Shown: positions 36,201 through 47,130 of the stretch, piece by piece
Layout: each line of letters opens with the position of its first letter
Numbering within the stretch: position 1 is the stretch's first letter
Assembly (NCBI GenBank): GCA_028015205.1
Contig: JAPWFG010000015.1
Location: 4,898,001 to 4,962,000, forward strand
Length of the DNA: 64,000 bases
Origin: Mytilisepta virgata
Lineage: Eukaryota > Mollusca > Bivalvia > Mytilida > Mytilidae
Direction of reading: 5' to 3'
The notes under the pieces: model-generated
What the model was told of the DNA's origin: nothing
What the model saw: only the letters and a program-made list of their open reading frames with translations
The model's database searches: none
Program-made: the position numbers and the translations under genes

Positions 36201-37174
36201 ATGGAAAAACTATATTATGGCATGATTTTATAAGTGCTGGTATTATTTCTGTCAAAGATATTTGTTATGAAGTAAAACCTGGATATTTACCAGTTATTGC
36301 TATTGTTGATATGGTTCGAGAAATAGTTGATTATTGTGATGTACAATTTATAGTTTCTAGATTTAAGAAATTACTACATGCAATTCCAGATTCATGGAAA
36401 GAGACTGTTGAAACTGAGATCCACAACCCACATTCAGAAAAGACAATAAAAATTAATGTAAAAATTAAAAATGTTATGTATGATTTGAAGTTATGTTCAG
36501 TGAAAAATTTGTATTCATTATTAGTAAGTAATATATCTGAGAGTGCTTGTGGACATTTGCTTTGGAAAGATATATTTAATATTGATGACAGACAGTTCAG
36601 AAAAATATGGTCCAATATAAACAATTTTTGGAAACCCTCAAAGTTTATAGAGCTAGATTATAAGATCGTTCATAACTGTATTTTCAGTAACAGTAAATTA
36701 AAGCGAATTGGACTGTATGATACAGAACTATGTGATATTTGTCACATGGAGACTGAAGATGTACTCCACATTTTCATAAACTGTGATGAGCTGACTGACT
36801 TTCATGATTATTTGTCTAATCTGTTAGAAAAACTTTTTGAAAACTGTGACTCTGACAAAGTCAGTTTAGTAACTCCAGAAAAACTACTAATAGTTGGTTT
36901 ATTTGACAAAATGAAAGGTGTAAATGTAACATTTGTTAATTTTCTGATGTCAGTAGCTCGATATACTATATACAGGAAAAGAGCACTTATTAAAAATGGT
37001 GAAGGAAAAGTAAATTTAGTAAGGTTATTCAGATACATATTGAAACATTATATTACTTATTTTTATGTTTATTTATCTCAAATTAGAAAAATGTATACTA
37101 TATTTGACAGGAACTTTTTAGTAGATAATCCTTTGATAGAGGAAACAGATGATGTCCTAGTGTTTAAATTTTAA
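33271..37174 (+). pseudogene. E2 ORF2: APE endonuclease/reverse transcriptase, frameshifted
   Basis: Start ATG 2 nt after the ORF1 stop. The first frame runs to TAG at 35344-35346, and the remaining sequence to 37174 is in the next frame. The break sits in an A-rich run near 35330-35341. Alignment with E1 and E3 shows one extra base there, and the length (3904 nt) is one more than a multiple of three. APE motifs FNCNG, QETFW, GGDFNT and SDH are present, but the SRID Asp is Tyr (TAT at 33916-33918, residue 216). RT motifs: DQEKAFDRVSH, RQGCPISALLYVL, and HADDTT just after the frameshift. The C-terminal knuckle is CDICHMETEDVLHIFINC. Undamaged it would be about 1300 aa, as in E1. Confidence 0.9.
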
Positions 37175-37264
37175 CTTTGTGATAACAATGTTAGAATAAG
37201 TCTGTGATACTTTTTTAGCTTGTACAATATTTGTTGATTATTTTAATAAAGATAAAAAAAAAAA

Positions 37265-37323
37265 GGCCCTGGTTTAAGGCACCAGTCTCTTCGGAGGCGT
37301 GGGTTCGAATCCCACCGCTGCCA
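37265..37323 (+). pseudogene. tRNA-Leu(AAG), 3' part after E2
   Basis: Nt 24-82 with G27 to C (GGCCCTGG). The B box is normal. Confidence 0.93.
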
Positions 37324-37943
37324 GGTATTTTTGCAAGTTGTTTTGGTAATAAACATTATAAATACATTCAAATATTACACAGATTGAAATCTTGGTTCAC
37401 AAAAGATCAAATAGCATTAAAAACTACAAAATAGCATTGTTTTTTTTTTCAAAAATGAACCTAAGAAAAATGCACATATGAAATCTTGATCCAAAGAAGA
37501 TAATGATGTTCTATATACGGCTGCAATCAAGTGTATATCTGCATATCAATTTCACTATGTGCAATTGTTATATATATATGTTAATCGCTATATATAACAT
37601 TCCGTGAAGTAATCGTAATGCGCTTCATTTCATACCTCCTGAATGATACCAAATAAATATTCCTCTACATATATATATGTCAAACACGTTTGAAAACTTT
37701 GGTTTTGCCTTTTTCTTTCAATCCAACGTAATTTCAAAAGTTTTTGCAAAAGTGGTTTTGCTATTATATTCATATTTTAATATAAAAGAAAATGATAGAA
37801 ATATTACGTTAGAAGAAAAAATCCTGCAAAAAATACATGCAGTTGCGTAATATGAAGTAAATAATGCCTTTAAGTGAAATATGTTAGAAATGTTTGAAGC
37901 TGGAAACAAGTGACATGAATATTTAACGGAACTTTATACTGTC
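37324..37943 (+). repeat. tRNA-Leu array, single spacer between E2 and E3
   Basis: One complete spacer separates the two LINEs, so adjacent tRNA genes of the array were both hit. Confidence 0.93.
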
Positions 37944-37978
37944 GGTAGCGTGGCCGAGCGGTCTAAGGCGCTGGTTTA
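37944..37978 (+). pseudogene. tRNA-Leu(AAG), 5' part (nt 1-35), split by E3
   Basis: Ends at GGTTTA within the anticodon loop. With the 3' part at 44964 it shares GGCGCTGGTTTA, a 12-bp target duplication. Confidence 0.93.
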
Positions 37979-38162
37979 GGACTTCCGGTTGACCTTTGGA
38001 TGAGAAAGAAGTGAAAATTTTCGCAAGTTTCAATGCAATTGTTTTGACTGTGTTTAATCGTACATCCGTTGTTGATATTTGGATTATTATTTCAAAATGT
38101 AGGAAGGAGAGTTTTTTGAGTGTTTTTTTCAACTTTTGTTGAAAAAAGACTTTTATTTCACC

Positions 38163-39683
38163 ATGGGTGAAAAGACGTATTCCTTTGATGATGTGTTTTC
38201 GAAGGAGCAGACAGCACTTGTGAATGTTGATAAAGATATTTCCCCTGATGATTTAATTGAAGAAATTGAGAAGAAATGTGGTTTTGGAAGTGTATTAGCC
38301 TGTGTACCAAAATTTGGAAGTGGATATGAAGTTGTTTTGAAAGAGAGAAAAATCCTAGGTGATTTATCGAGTGAACACTTATCAATTAAAGGTAAACATT
38401 GTAAAGTTAGTGAACTGGTGTCAACATTTAAAATCGTATCGATAATTAATTTAAGTATGTACGTTACTGACGAGGAAATTATTGATCGATTTGCGAGGAT
38501 TGGAGTCGAAATTGTGTCTGACATTAAAAAACGTAAGATGAATACGAAGACTAATATTTACGAATGCACTAGAGTATTCAAGGCAAAATTACCCCCAAAT
38601 TTGGCTTCCATACCGTATTCCATGAAGTTCTCTGTTACAGAGAAAGAGACTACGTATTACCGGGTTATTCATAATAACCAAGTAAAAGTGTGCTCAGGTT
38701 GCTTCAGTAGTGACCATTTGTACAGAGACTGCCCAGAATTTAAATGCTACCGATGTGGTGAACAGGGACATATCAGTCGTCATTGCCGAAATAATAAATG
38801 TGAGGACTGTGGATTGCTGAAAACAGCTTGTAAGTGTAGAAGTGGAAGGCGATATTGGGGTGACGGTTTCGGAGCAAAGCCGAAACGTAAATTTGGACTA
38901 AGAATTATGAATGAGGACATGCCGAAAACTAGCAAACAGGCTAATCATGATTCATACACTGAGGACCAGAGTGATAGCAAAATCCCTAATGCCCTCAAAG
39001 AAATAAACCAGGATGATCATAATAACAAGGATGAAGTTGATGACAAGTACAACGATAACTTTTCCCCTAATACCAAGGGCAAAAGTTCAGACGATGAGAA
39101 TGATGATGATGATGAAATGGATGATGATGATAAGCAGACGATTACTGATGAAAAGGCGACTGAGAATGGCGAAGAAATACAGAGCGCGACCGGAGATGGT
39201 GAAGACAAACAGGGTGTGCACGATAATGGAGAAGAAAAGGTGGCTCTGATGACAAATATCGCGACAGTTATTCCTGATGAAGAGACAAAAAAGAACGCGA
39301 TCGAGAGTGACAGTTTTGAAGATGATAATGAACTTAATTTGAATGATAATGAAAATGAAAATTGTAATTTAGATGAAAATGTAGATACAGAAATGTGTGA
39401 AGATGTTGATATTAACAAATGTAATGTTATCTCCCTTCCGGAACAAGTTAGTAGCCAGGAGGGAGATGACAAGGGAGTATTTGGTGATTTGGAAGAAATT
39501 TCTATTGACACCTCTCCTTTGACATATAGTAGTCAAGAAGAGTGTGTCAGAGAACATATAGGCAAACATAAACATCCCAAAGTGGTAGAAATCAGAAGGA
39601 GAGATAAGTTGAAGGTATATCCTAACCTAAAAGCTGCAAAGTTTGCACATCAGAAAAAAAGTTTAAATAATAAGTCAAAATGA
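38163..39683 (+). CDS. E3 ORF1: CCHC zinc-knuckle protein without the Cys array
   Basis: 506 aa from the ATG in a good context (CACCATGG). N-terminal region comparable to E1/E2 (ASYDV-like GSGYEVV, VIHNNQ before the knuckles). Two CCHC knuckles begin near residue 177 (CSGCFSSDHLYRDC and CYRCGEQGHISRHC), then CEDCGLLKTACKC. The long CxCxC repeat array of E1/E2 is missing here. A very acidic, Asp-rich middle (DDENDDDDEMDDDDK) is followed by a basic C-terminus (RRRDKLKVYPNLK) that matches RRSRIKIEPNL in E1. Role: RNA binding in the LINE RNP, by family. The stop TGA overlaps an ATG, but that reading closes after 12 codons; ORF2 starts at 39721. Confidence 0.9.
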   Translation: MGEKTYSFDDVFSKEQTALVNVDKDISPDDLIEEIEKKCGFGSVLACVPKFGSGYEVVLKERKILGDLSSEHLSIKGKHCKVSELVSTFKIVSIINLSMYVTDEEIIDRFARIGVEIVSDIKKRKMNTKTNIYECTRVFKAKLPPNLASIPYSMKFSVTEKETTYYRVIHNNQVKVCSGCFSSDHLYRDCPEFKCYRCGEQGHISRHCRNNKCEDCGLLKTACKCRSGRRYWGDGFGAKPKRKFGLRIMNEDMPKTSKQANHDSYTEDQSDSKIPNALKEINQDDHNNKDEVDDKYNDNFSPNTKGKSSDDENDDDDEMDDDDKQTITDEKATENGEEIQSATGDGEDKQGVHDNGEEKVALMTNIATVIPDEETKKNAIESDSFEDDNELNLNDNENENCNLDENVDTEMCEDVDINKCNVISLPEQVSSQEGDDKGVFGDLEEISIDTSPLTYSSQEECVREHIGKHKHPKVVEIRRRDKLKVYPNLKAAKFAHQKKSLNNKSK

Positions 39684-39720
39684 ATTGTTCTATATATATT
39701 TTTTTACAATTTGTATAGTT

Positions 39721-42700
39721 ATGATGGCTTCATTTAATTTTGTAAGCCTTAACTGTAATGGATTGTGTGATAGTAGAAAAGTAAACTGTATATTGTCATT
39801 ATGTATAGAAAGATATTATGATGTAGTATGTTTACAAGAAACTTTTTGGAATAATGATTTAGCAATTAAAATACAGAAAGATAAGAATATATGGGATGGT
39901 GATTTTTTTTACAGTAATAGTGAAAACTGTAGGAAGGGTGTTGCAATTTTAATAAGTAAAAGATTAAAAAATATTTTTTCTGAGATAGACAGTGATAGTG
40001 GTAGATTTTTATATATTAGAGGAAAAATAAATGATAAAATAATAGATGTCTGTAATATATATGCTCCAAATAATATTTCCGAAAGATGTGAATTTTTTAT
40101 AAAGTGTAAAGAAAAAATTAGTAGTGAAAATTTTTTACTCATAGCTGGTGATTTTAATACTGCATTGTCATCCTTAGATAGAAGTGGAAAAACTTTGTAT
40201 TATTGTGATAAAGCTGTTAAAACTTTGCAAAATATTATGCAGGAAAAGAATTTGTATGATATATGGAGAAACAGAAACGTAAATACAAAAATGTTTTCTA
40301 GAAAACAATTAGTTCAAGGGTTTTTAACTCAGAGTAGGATTGACTATATGTTGGTTAATAATGACTTAAAGCCAATGGTTAAAAATATTTTTTATACTGA
40401 GACCAGCTTTAGTGATCATAATTTTGTAAATATGACTTTAGATTTTTCTGATGTAGAAAGGGGTCCAGGTGTATGGATATTCAATAACTCATTTTTAGAA
40501 GATGATGTTTTTGTAGAAAAAATGAGGAAAATATTTGTTGATGAAATTGGATCTAATTTTTATATAACTAATCCATTAGTATGGTGGGATAATCTTAAAT
40601 TTAAGATCAGAAGAGTTAGTCAACTTTATGGTAAAGAAAAACAAAAAGAAAAGAATAAAGTATATTTTAAATTACAGAACAAAATTCAAGAATTATCTGC
40701 TAAATCAGCAAATGGGTTTCAGATTGACAATATAAAATATTTAGAATTGAAGACAGAATTAGAGGAACTTGAAAAACATAAGTGTCAAGGTGCTATTTTG
40801 AGATCCAAGGCACAATGGGCTCTTGAAAGTGATAGAAATACTTCTTATTTTTTAAAGCTAGAGAAATATAGACAGAATAAAAATAGTATAAGTAAAATAA
40901 AAAATAGAGATGGTGTTATTGTCACAGAAACTAATGAAATATTAGATACTATTCATGATTTTTATCAAGAATTGTTCTCTTGTGTTCAGGTTGATATGAA
41001 TGCTGTTAATGAATTGTTAAGTAATGTAAATATTAAAATTGATGATGATGATGTACATATGTGTGATGAAGATATCAGTATAGAAGAAATTAAAAATTCT
41101 GTGAAAGGTATGAAAAAAGGTAAAACACCTGGACCTGATGGAATAACCACTGAATTTTATTTGTATTTTTTCAATGATTTAAAACATGTACTGAAATATA
41201 TATATGATAATATAGAAAATAATAAAGAGTTGTCTAGGTCTATGAGATATGGTATGATTAATTTGATTTATAAGAATAAAGGTGATAAATTTGATTTAAA
41301 AAATTTTAGACCAATAAGTTTGTTAAATGTTGACTACAAGATTTTAGCTAGAGTTATGGCTAATAGACTTAAATATGTACTTCCTAAAATTATATCACCA
41401 AGTCAGAGTTGCTGTATTATTGGTAAAGATATTTCTGATACTGTATGTAATATAAGAGATCTTATAGACTTAGTAGAAATGGATGAAATTGAAGGTTTTG
41501 TAATTAAATTAGATCAAGAAAAGGCGTTTGACAGAGCAGGACATGAATATCTTTTTACAGTTCTTGAGAAATTTGGGTTTGGTAATAAATTTATCAATTG
41601 GATAAACATTTTTTATACTCATATTTTTAGTTCAGTTAAATGTAATGGTTTCTTAACCAATTATTTTCAGTTGAAAAATTCAGTCAAACAAGGCTGTCCA
41701 ATATCAGCTCTGTTGTATGTCTTGCTTGCTGAGCCTTTAAGTATAGCTATAAAGATAAATAGTAATATTAAAGGAATAAAAATTCCAATGACAGACACTG
41801 AAGAAAAAATTTTTACTCATGCGGATGATACTACATTAACATTGGCAGATAAAATCTCTATTAATGAATATTTTAAAGTATTAAACTTATATGAAAAGGC
41901 CTCTGGTGCAAAATTGAATAGGGAGAAATCAGAAGTCATGTCATTGGGAACTGGTAAAATTTGCAAAGATGATTTACAAAAGTGGAAAATTAAAGAGTCT
42001 GATGATGTTATACAGTTATTAGGTATATGGATTGGAAAAAACAAATTCAAATGTGAAGAGCTTAACTGGGAAAGTAAAATACAAGCAATTGTTAAAATCA
42101 TAAATTTCTGGAAATGTAGACATTTATCTATACATGGAAAAGTTTGTGTAATAAATTCTCTATTGATAAGTAAATTATGGTATACTCTAATGGTTGTGAA
42201 TATTCCAGAAAAATATTACTTGTTAATAAGAAATAAATGCTTAGAATTTTTATGGAATGATAAGCCACCTTTAGTGGCATATGATGTTATAATTAATGAT
42301 ATTTTAGATGGAGGATTGAATTTTACTGATATTTTTCAAAAGATGTTTGCATTTAGATTGAAATTCATTAGTAGACTTTTAGATGAAAATTATGCTGCAG
42401 TTTGGAAACATACTTGTAAATATTTTTTTTCAAAAATTGAGAACATGAATCTAGGAATTGAAATTTTGCTATGTGATTTGAAAAATAGAAACATTAGCAA
42501 TATTCCAGATTTTTATCAATGTATGTTATTAGCTTGGCAAAAAATTTTCAAAGATATTGAAATTGATATCAATGAACAAAATGTATTTGATGTGCCATTA
42601 TTTTGTAACCCAAACATAGGTAGTGATGGGAAAATGTTATATTTTAAAACATTTATTGAAGCTGGTGTTTGTAAAATCAAAGACATTTCCTTTGAATGTA

Positions 42701-43110
42701 AAAAGGGCTTTTTAAAAGATAAATATATTGTAGATATTATTTCGGAAAAATTTCCAGATGGTATACCTGAAAAAATATTAGAATATGTACAAATGTTAAT
42801 GAATTATATACCTGAGGAGTATAAAGCATTAGTTCAGAGAATTGAGCATGTTAGTAAAGTTCCATTGTTAAATCCAGTCCTAAAATATGATGACAAAATA
42901 TGTACATTTCCATCTACGTCACGTATGTTTTATAAGTTTCTAATATCTAAACTTTCAAGAGAACCTACATCGGTTTCTCACTGGCGCTTAATATACCCAG
43001 ATATTGACCTTAGAAAAGTAGTGAAAAATTTTAACTTTTCCTTTTTCCAAAGTGATTGTAGAGAGGTGGCATTTAAATTCTTTCATCGTATTGTATTTAC
43101 GAAAGACAGA
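39721..43110 (+). pseudogene. E3 ORF2, 5' part: APE endonuclease and reverse transcriptase
   Basis: ATG at 39721 (MMASFNFVSLNCNG) chosen because the upstream in-frame TTG at 39685 is not a normal start; the gap to the ORF1 stop is 37 nt. 1130 codons without a stop. APE: NCNG, LQETFW, AGDFNT, SRIDYM, SDH all present. RT: NFRPISLLNVDYK, LDQEKAFDRAGH, KQGCPISALLYVLLAEPL, HADDTTL. All catalytic residues I can identify are intact. The reading is broken at 43110 by a MULE; the 8-bp duplication AAGACAGA flanks it and coding resumes at 44318. The frame runs on into the MULE as far as 43209 by chance. Confidence 0.9.
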
Positions 43111-44309
43111 GGTGTCTTCCTCCTATTCCCACGTTTTATAAATCACTATTCCTCCTATTCCCACATGCATATAACAATAGATGTTTTTATAGTTAATTTG
43201 TTTATTTAGCATTTAAGATTAATTAAATATTACCTGAGATTTACCTGTATTTCATAATATTTATATGACAAATTTTGCACTATTTCCTCATAGATATGTT
43301 ATTAATATAATTTTTATTGAAAAAATACATAATTTAATTTAAAATAAAGAAATAAACTAAATATTTTGTCAATTTGGAATGTAAACTGTAATTATTTTTC
43401 CAAACCAGATTCAGTAATAAATATAAAAATTTTACACAAAAAATAAACAAAATCAAATCAAAATGTAAGGATAAATTTTGGACAGGTCTACAGGTTCCAT
43501 ACAAAGAAGATGACAATATCCACAAACTAGTACGTCGTGCAGCTGTACTGCCACTGATTCCAACTGCTGAAGTCGAAGATGTATGGTTTAATGCCCCCAC
43601 AGACATAGATCAGGTGGAAACAGATACCAACTTCACTCCTTTCACAGACTATGTTACAACATACTGGGTAGAGCAAAACAGACACCTATGGAACCACTAC
43701 GAAACCCAGGGCCCAAGAACTACCAACCATCTAGAGGGCTGGCATAGCAAGTTAAAGAAACATACACAACACCCACACCCTAACCTATTCAAACTCATTA
43801 AATTATTGAAACATGAGGAAGCCATCAACGACCTGACAATGATCCAGTACGCAGCTGGTGGTAAGAGGGTACCACAGAAGAAAAAGTACATTGAGATCAA
43901 CCGCAGATTAGCTGACCTAAAGAACAGACACAGAAACCAGGAAATCAGCACTATACAGTTTGGGGATGCAGCATACCACCTTCTTCACCTCAAATAGATT
44001 CATGAACTTTAATTGTCTTGTACATTAGTGCTTTAAAATTAAGGACTATTGTGACCTTTAATAGTTCTATAAAATAAATTAATAAAAAAAAATATTTACT
44101 TATATTTGTTTCTTTTTCTTGAATTTATCCTTAAAAAACATACAAACAAGTTTCATTTACCTGTCCTCAATCAACATTTAGTTACATGTTAATTAGTCAA
44201 TGTTTATACAGTATAATCCTTTGTTTACACAACTTTTCTCTCTATTCCCACATGAGATTTTACCTTTTTGTACCTGAATTTTAAAAAGTGGGAGTAGGAG
44301 GAATGAACC
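43111..44309 (+). mobile_element. MULE-type DNA transposon nested in E3 ORF2
   Basis: 1199 bp. Left end GGTGTCTTCCTCCTATTCCCAC; right end reverse complemented GGTTCATTCCTCCTACTCCCAC (18 of 22 match). An 8-bp duplication AAGACAGA lies at 43103-43110 and 44310-44317. Removing the element with one copy restores the E3 frame exactly. Further copies of CTATTCCCAC occur just inside both ends. The interior holds a C-terminal transposase fragment only, so it is a deletion derivative. The 8-bp duplication also fits hAT, but the protein points to Mutator-like. Confidence 0.85.
43392..43997 (+). pseudogene. MULE transposase, C-terminal fragment
   Basis: 201 open codons from after a stop at 43389 to TAG at 43995-43997, with no proper start. 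The stretch includes LVRRAAVLPLIP and then PRTTNHLEGWHSKLKK. TN-x-[LV]-EGWH is typical of the C-terminal region of animal Mutator-like (MULE) transposases, downstream of the catalytic DDE domain. The catalytic domain and any zinc finger are absent, so there is no activity. Base composition is less AT-rich than the surrounding LINE, in line with a separate origin. Confidence 0.75.
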
Positions 44310-44791
44310 AAGACAGACTATACAGGTGTAAAATAACGTTAGATGACATCTGTCCTATTTGTTCAACCGTAACAGAAGACTTAGATCACCTGATATACAT
44401 ATGTACAAGTTTAAATACCTTCAATGATTTTGTAAAGGACTTCTTACATAATATTATGTTGAACACTACTACTGAGTTTGTTAATCGGATTGACTTTGCA
44501 TATCTATGTTATTTTGGTCTGACAAATAGTTGTAAACAAATTAACTTTTATTTTATAAACAATGTTTTAGTGATTAGAAAGTTTTGTATTATAAAAAGAA
44601 GGAACTTGGCTATACAAGAAAACAAAGTTTTAGATATAGTGCAATATTTTAAATCAGTATTGGTTAAACATGTCAATTATGCATATTTATACTATAAGAA
44701 ATCTAATAGTTTGCATTTGTTTGAAAAATATTATAGTAACAATAATCCTGTACTCGTTATTAGAGACGATGAAGTCTTTATAAATTTCTAA
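44310..44791 (+). pseudogene. E3 ORF2, C-terminal part
   Basis: Begins with the second copy of the MULE target duplication; coding continues from 44318. It carries the C-terminal zinc knuckle CPICSTVTEDLDHLIYIC, the KRRNLA motif and the ending VLVIRDDEVFINF, closely matching E0 at the window start. Ends TAA at 44789-44791. Confidence 0.9.
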
Positions 44792-44963
44792 AGTGTGCAA
44801 TAGTATCGTATAATTTACAGATCATACTTTTATATTGACTTTATCAAGAATTTTAAATTATATTCATTATAAATTGTGTACAAAATGTGAATATTCAGGA
44901 GATTAGCCTGATTATTCTTTTTATTGTTTTTGTTGAATAAAATTTTATTAAGATAAAAAAAAA

Positions 44964-45022
44964 GGCGCTGGTTTAAGGCACCAGTCTCTTCGGAGGCGTG
45001 GGTTCGAATCCCACCGCTGCCA
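44964..45022 (+). pseudogene. tRNA-Leu(AAG), 3' part after E3
   Basis: Nt 24-82, no substitutions. Confidence 0.94.
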
Positions 45023-45645
45023 GGTATTTTTGCAAGTTGTTTTGGTAATAAACATTATAAATACATTCAAATATTACACAGATTGAAATCTTGGTTCACA
45101 AAAGATCAAATAGCATTAAAAACTACAAAATAGCATTGTTTTTTTTTCAAAAATGAACCTAAGAAAAATGCACATATGAAATCTTGATCCAAAGAAGATA
45201 ATGATGTTCTATATAAGGCTGCAATCAAGTGTATATCTGCATATCAATTTCACTATGTGCAATTGTTATATATATATATGTTAATCGCTATATATAACAT
45301 TCCGTGAAGTAATCGTAATGCGCTTCATTTCATACCTCCTGAATGATACTAAATAAATATTCCTCTACATATATATATATGTCAAACACGTTTGAAAACT
45401 TTGGTTTTGCCATTTTCTTTCAATCCAACGTAATTTCAAAAGTTTTTGCAAAAGTGGTTTTGCTATTATATTCATATTTTAATATAAAAGAAAATGATAG
45501 AAATATTACGTTAGAAGAAAAAATCCTGCAAAAAGCACATGCAGTTGCGTAATATGAAGTAAATAATGCCTTTAAGTGAAATATGTTAGAAATGTTTGAA
45601 GCTGGAAACAAGTGACATGAATATTTAACGGCACTTTATACTGTC

Positions 45646-45727
45646 GGTAGCGTGGCCGAGCGGTCTAAGGCGCTGGTTTAAGGCACCAGTCTCTTCGGAG
45701 GCGTGGGTTCGAATCCCACCGCTGCCA
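45646..45727 (+). tRNA. tRNA-Leu(AAG)
   Basis: Majority sequence; T5 terminator downstream. Confidence 0.96.
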
Positions 45728-46347
45728 GGTATTTTTGCAAGTTGTTTTGGTAATAAACATTATAAATACATTCAAATATTACACAGATTGAAATCTTGGT
45801 TCACAAAAGATCAAATAGCATGAAAAACTACAAAATAGCATTGTTTTTTTTTTTTTTAAAATGAACCTAAGAAAAATGCACATATGAAATCTTGATACAA
45901 AGAAGATAATGATGTTCTATATAAGGCTGCAATCAAGTGTATATCTGCATATCAATTTCACCATGTGCAATTGTTATATATGTTAATCGCTATATATAAC
46001 ATTCCGTGAAGTAATCGTAATGCGCTTCATTTCATACCTCCTGAATGATACCAAATAAATATTCCTCTACATATATATATATGTCAAACACGTTTGAAAA
46101 CTTTGGTTTTGCCATTTCCTTTCAATCCAACGTAATTTCAAAAGTTTTTGCAAAAATGGTTTTGCTATTATATTCATATTTTAATATAAAAGAAAATGAT
46201 AGAAATATTACGTTAGAAGAAAAAATCCTGCAAAAAGTACATGCAGTTGCGTAATATGAAGTAAATAATGCCTTTAAGTGAAATATGTTAGAAATGTTTG
46301 AAGCTGGAAACAAGTGACATGAATATTTAACGCCACTTTATACTGTC

Positions 46348-46429
46348 GGTAGCGTGGCCGAGCGGTCTAAGGCGCTGGTTTAAGGCACCAGTCTCTTCGG
46401 AGGCGTGGGTTCGAATCCCACCGCTGCCA
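46348..46429 (+). tRNA. tRNA-Leu(AAG)
   Basis: Majority sequence; T5 terminator downstream. The upstream flank reads CGCCACTT instead of CGGCACTT. Confidence 0.96.
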
Positions 46430-47048
46430 GGTATTTTTGCAAGATGTTTTGGTAATAAACATTATAAATGCATTCAAATATTACACAGATTGAAATCTTG
46501 GTTTACAAAAGATCAAATGGCATTAAAAACTACAAAATACCATTGTTTTTTTTTCTCTCCAAAATTGAACCTAAGAAAAATGCACATATGAAATCTTGAT
46601 ACAAAGAAGATAATGATGTTCTATATAAGCTGCAATCAAGTGTATATCTGCATATCAATTTCGCTATGTGCAATTGTTATATATGTTAATCGCTATATAT
46701 AACATTCCGTGAAGTAATCGTAATGCGCTTCATTTCATACCTCCTGAATGATACCAAATAAATATTCCTCTACATATATATATGTCAAACACGTTTGAAA
46801 ACTTTGGTTTTGCCTTTTTCTTTCAATCCAACGTAATTTCAAAAGTTTTTGCAAAAGTGGTTTTGCTATTATATTCATATTTTAATATAAAAGAAAATGA
46901 TAGAAATATTACGTTAGAAGAAAAAATCCTGCAAAAAGCACATGCAGTTGCGTAATATGAAGTAAATAATGCCTTTAAGTGAAATATGTTAGAAATGTTT
47001 GAAGCTGGAAACAAGTGACATGAATATTTAACGGCACTTTATACTGTC

Positions 47049-47130
47049 GGTAGCGTGGCCGAGCGGTCTAAGGCGCTGGTTTAAGGCACCAGTCTCTTCG
47101 GAGGCGTGGGTTCGAATCCCACCGCTGCCA
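47049..47130 (+). tRNA. tRNA-Leu(AAG)
   Basis: Majority sequence. The first base pair after the gene differs (CCAGTATTTTT, one G missing), leaving the terminator intact and one base closer. Confidence 0.96.

Larger units (their letters stand above)
31254..37264 (+). mobile_element. E2: full-length tRNA-Leu-targeted LINE
   Basis: 6.0 kb: 275-bp 5' UTR, ORF1, ORF2, short 3' UTR with AATAAAGAT and poly-A. It has no nested insertions. Closest to E1 at the protein level but clearly diverged. Inactivating marks: a frameshift in an A-run in ORF2, an endonuclease Asp-to-Tyr change, and a Cys-to-Ser change in ORF1. Confidence 0.93.
37979..44963 (+). mobile_element. E3: full-length tRNA-Leu-targeted LINE with a nested MULE
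   Basis: 184-bp 5' UTR, ORF1, ORF2 interrupted by a 1.2-kb DNA transposon, then a 3' UTR with GGAGATTAGCCTGATTAT, and AAGAT plus poly-A. Apart from the MULE no stop or frameshift is seen in either ORF: 1130 codons lie before the insertion and 157 plus stop after it, in phase. It is more divergent from E1 and E2 than they are from each other and resembles E0. Confidence 0.92.

Noticed and set aside
39685..39720. ORF2 start of E3 at TTG 39685
   Set aside because: A TTG start is unlikely in an animal element; the ATG at 39721 directly precedes the conserved APE start.
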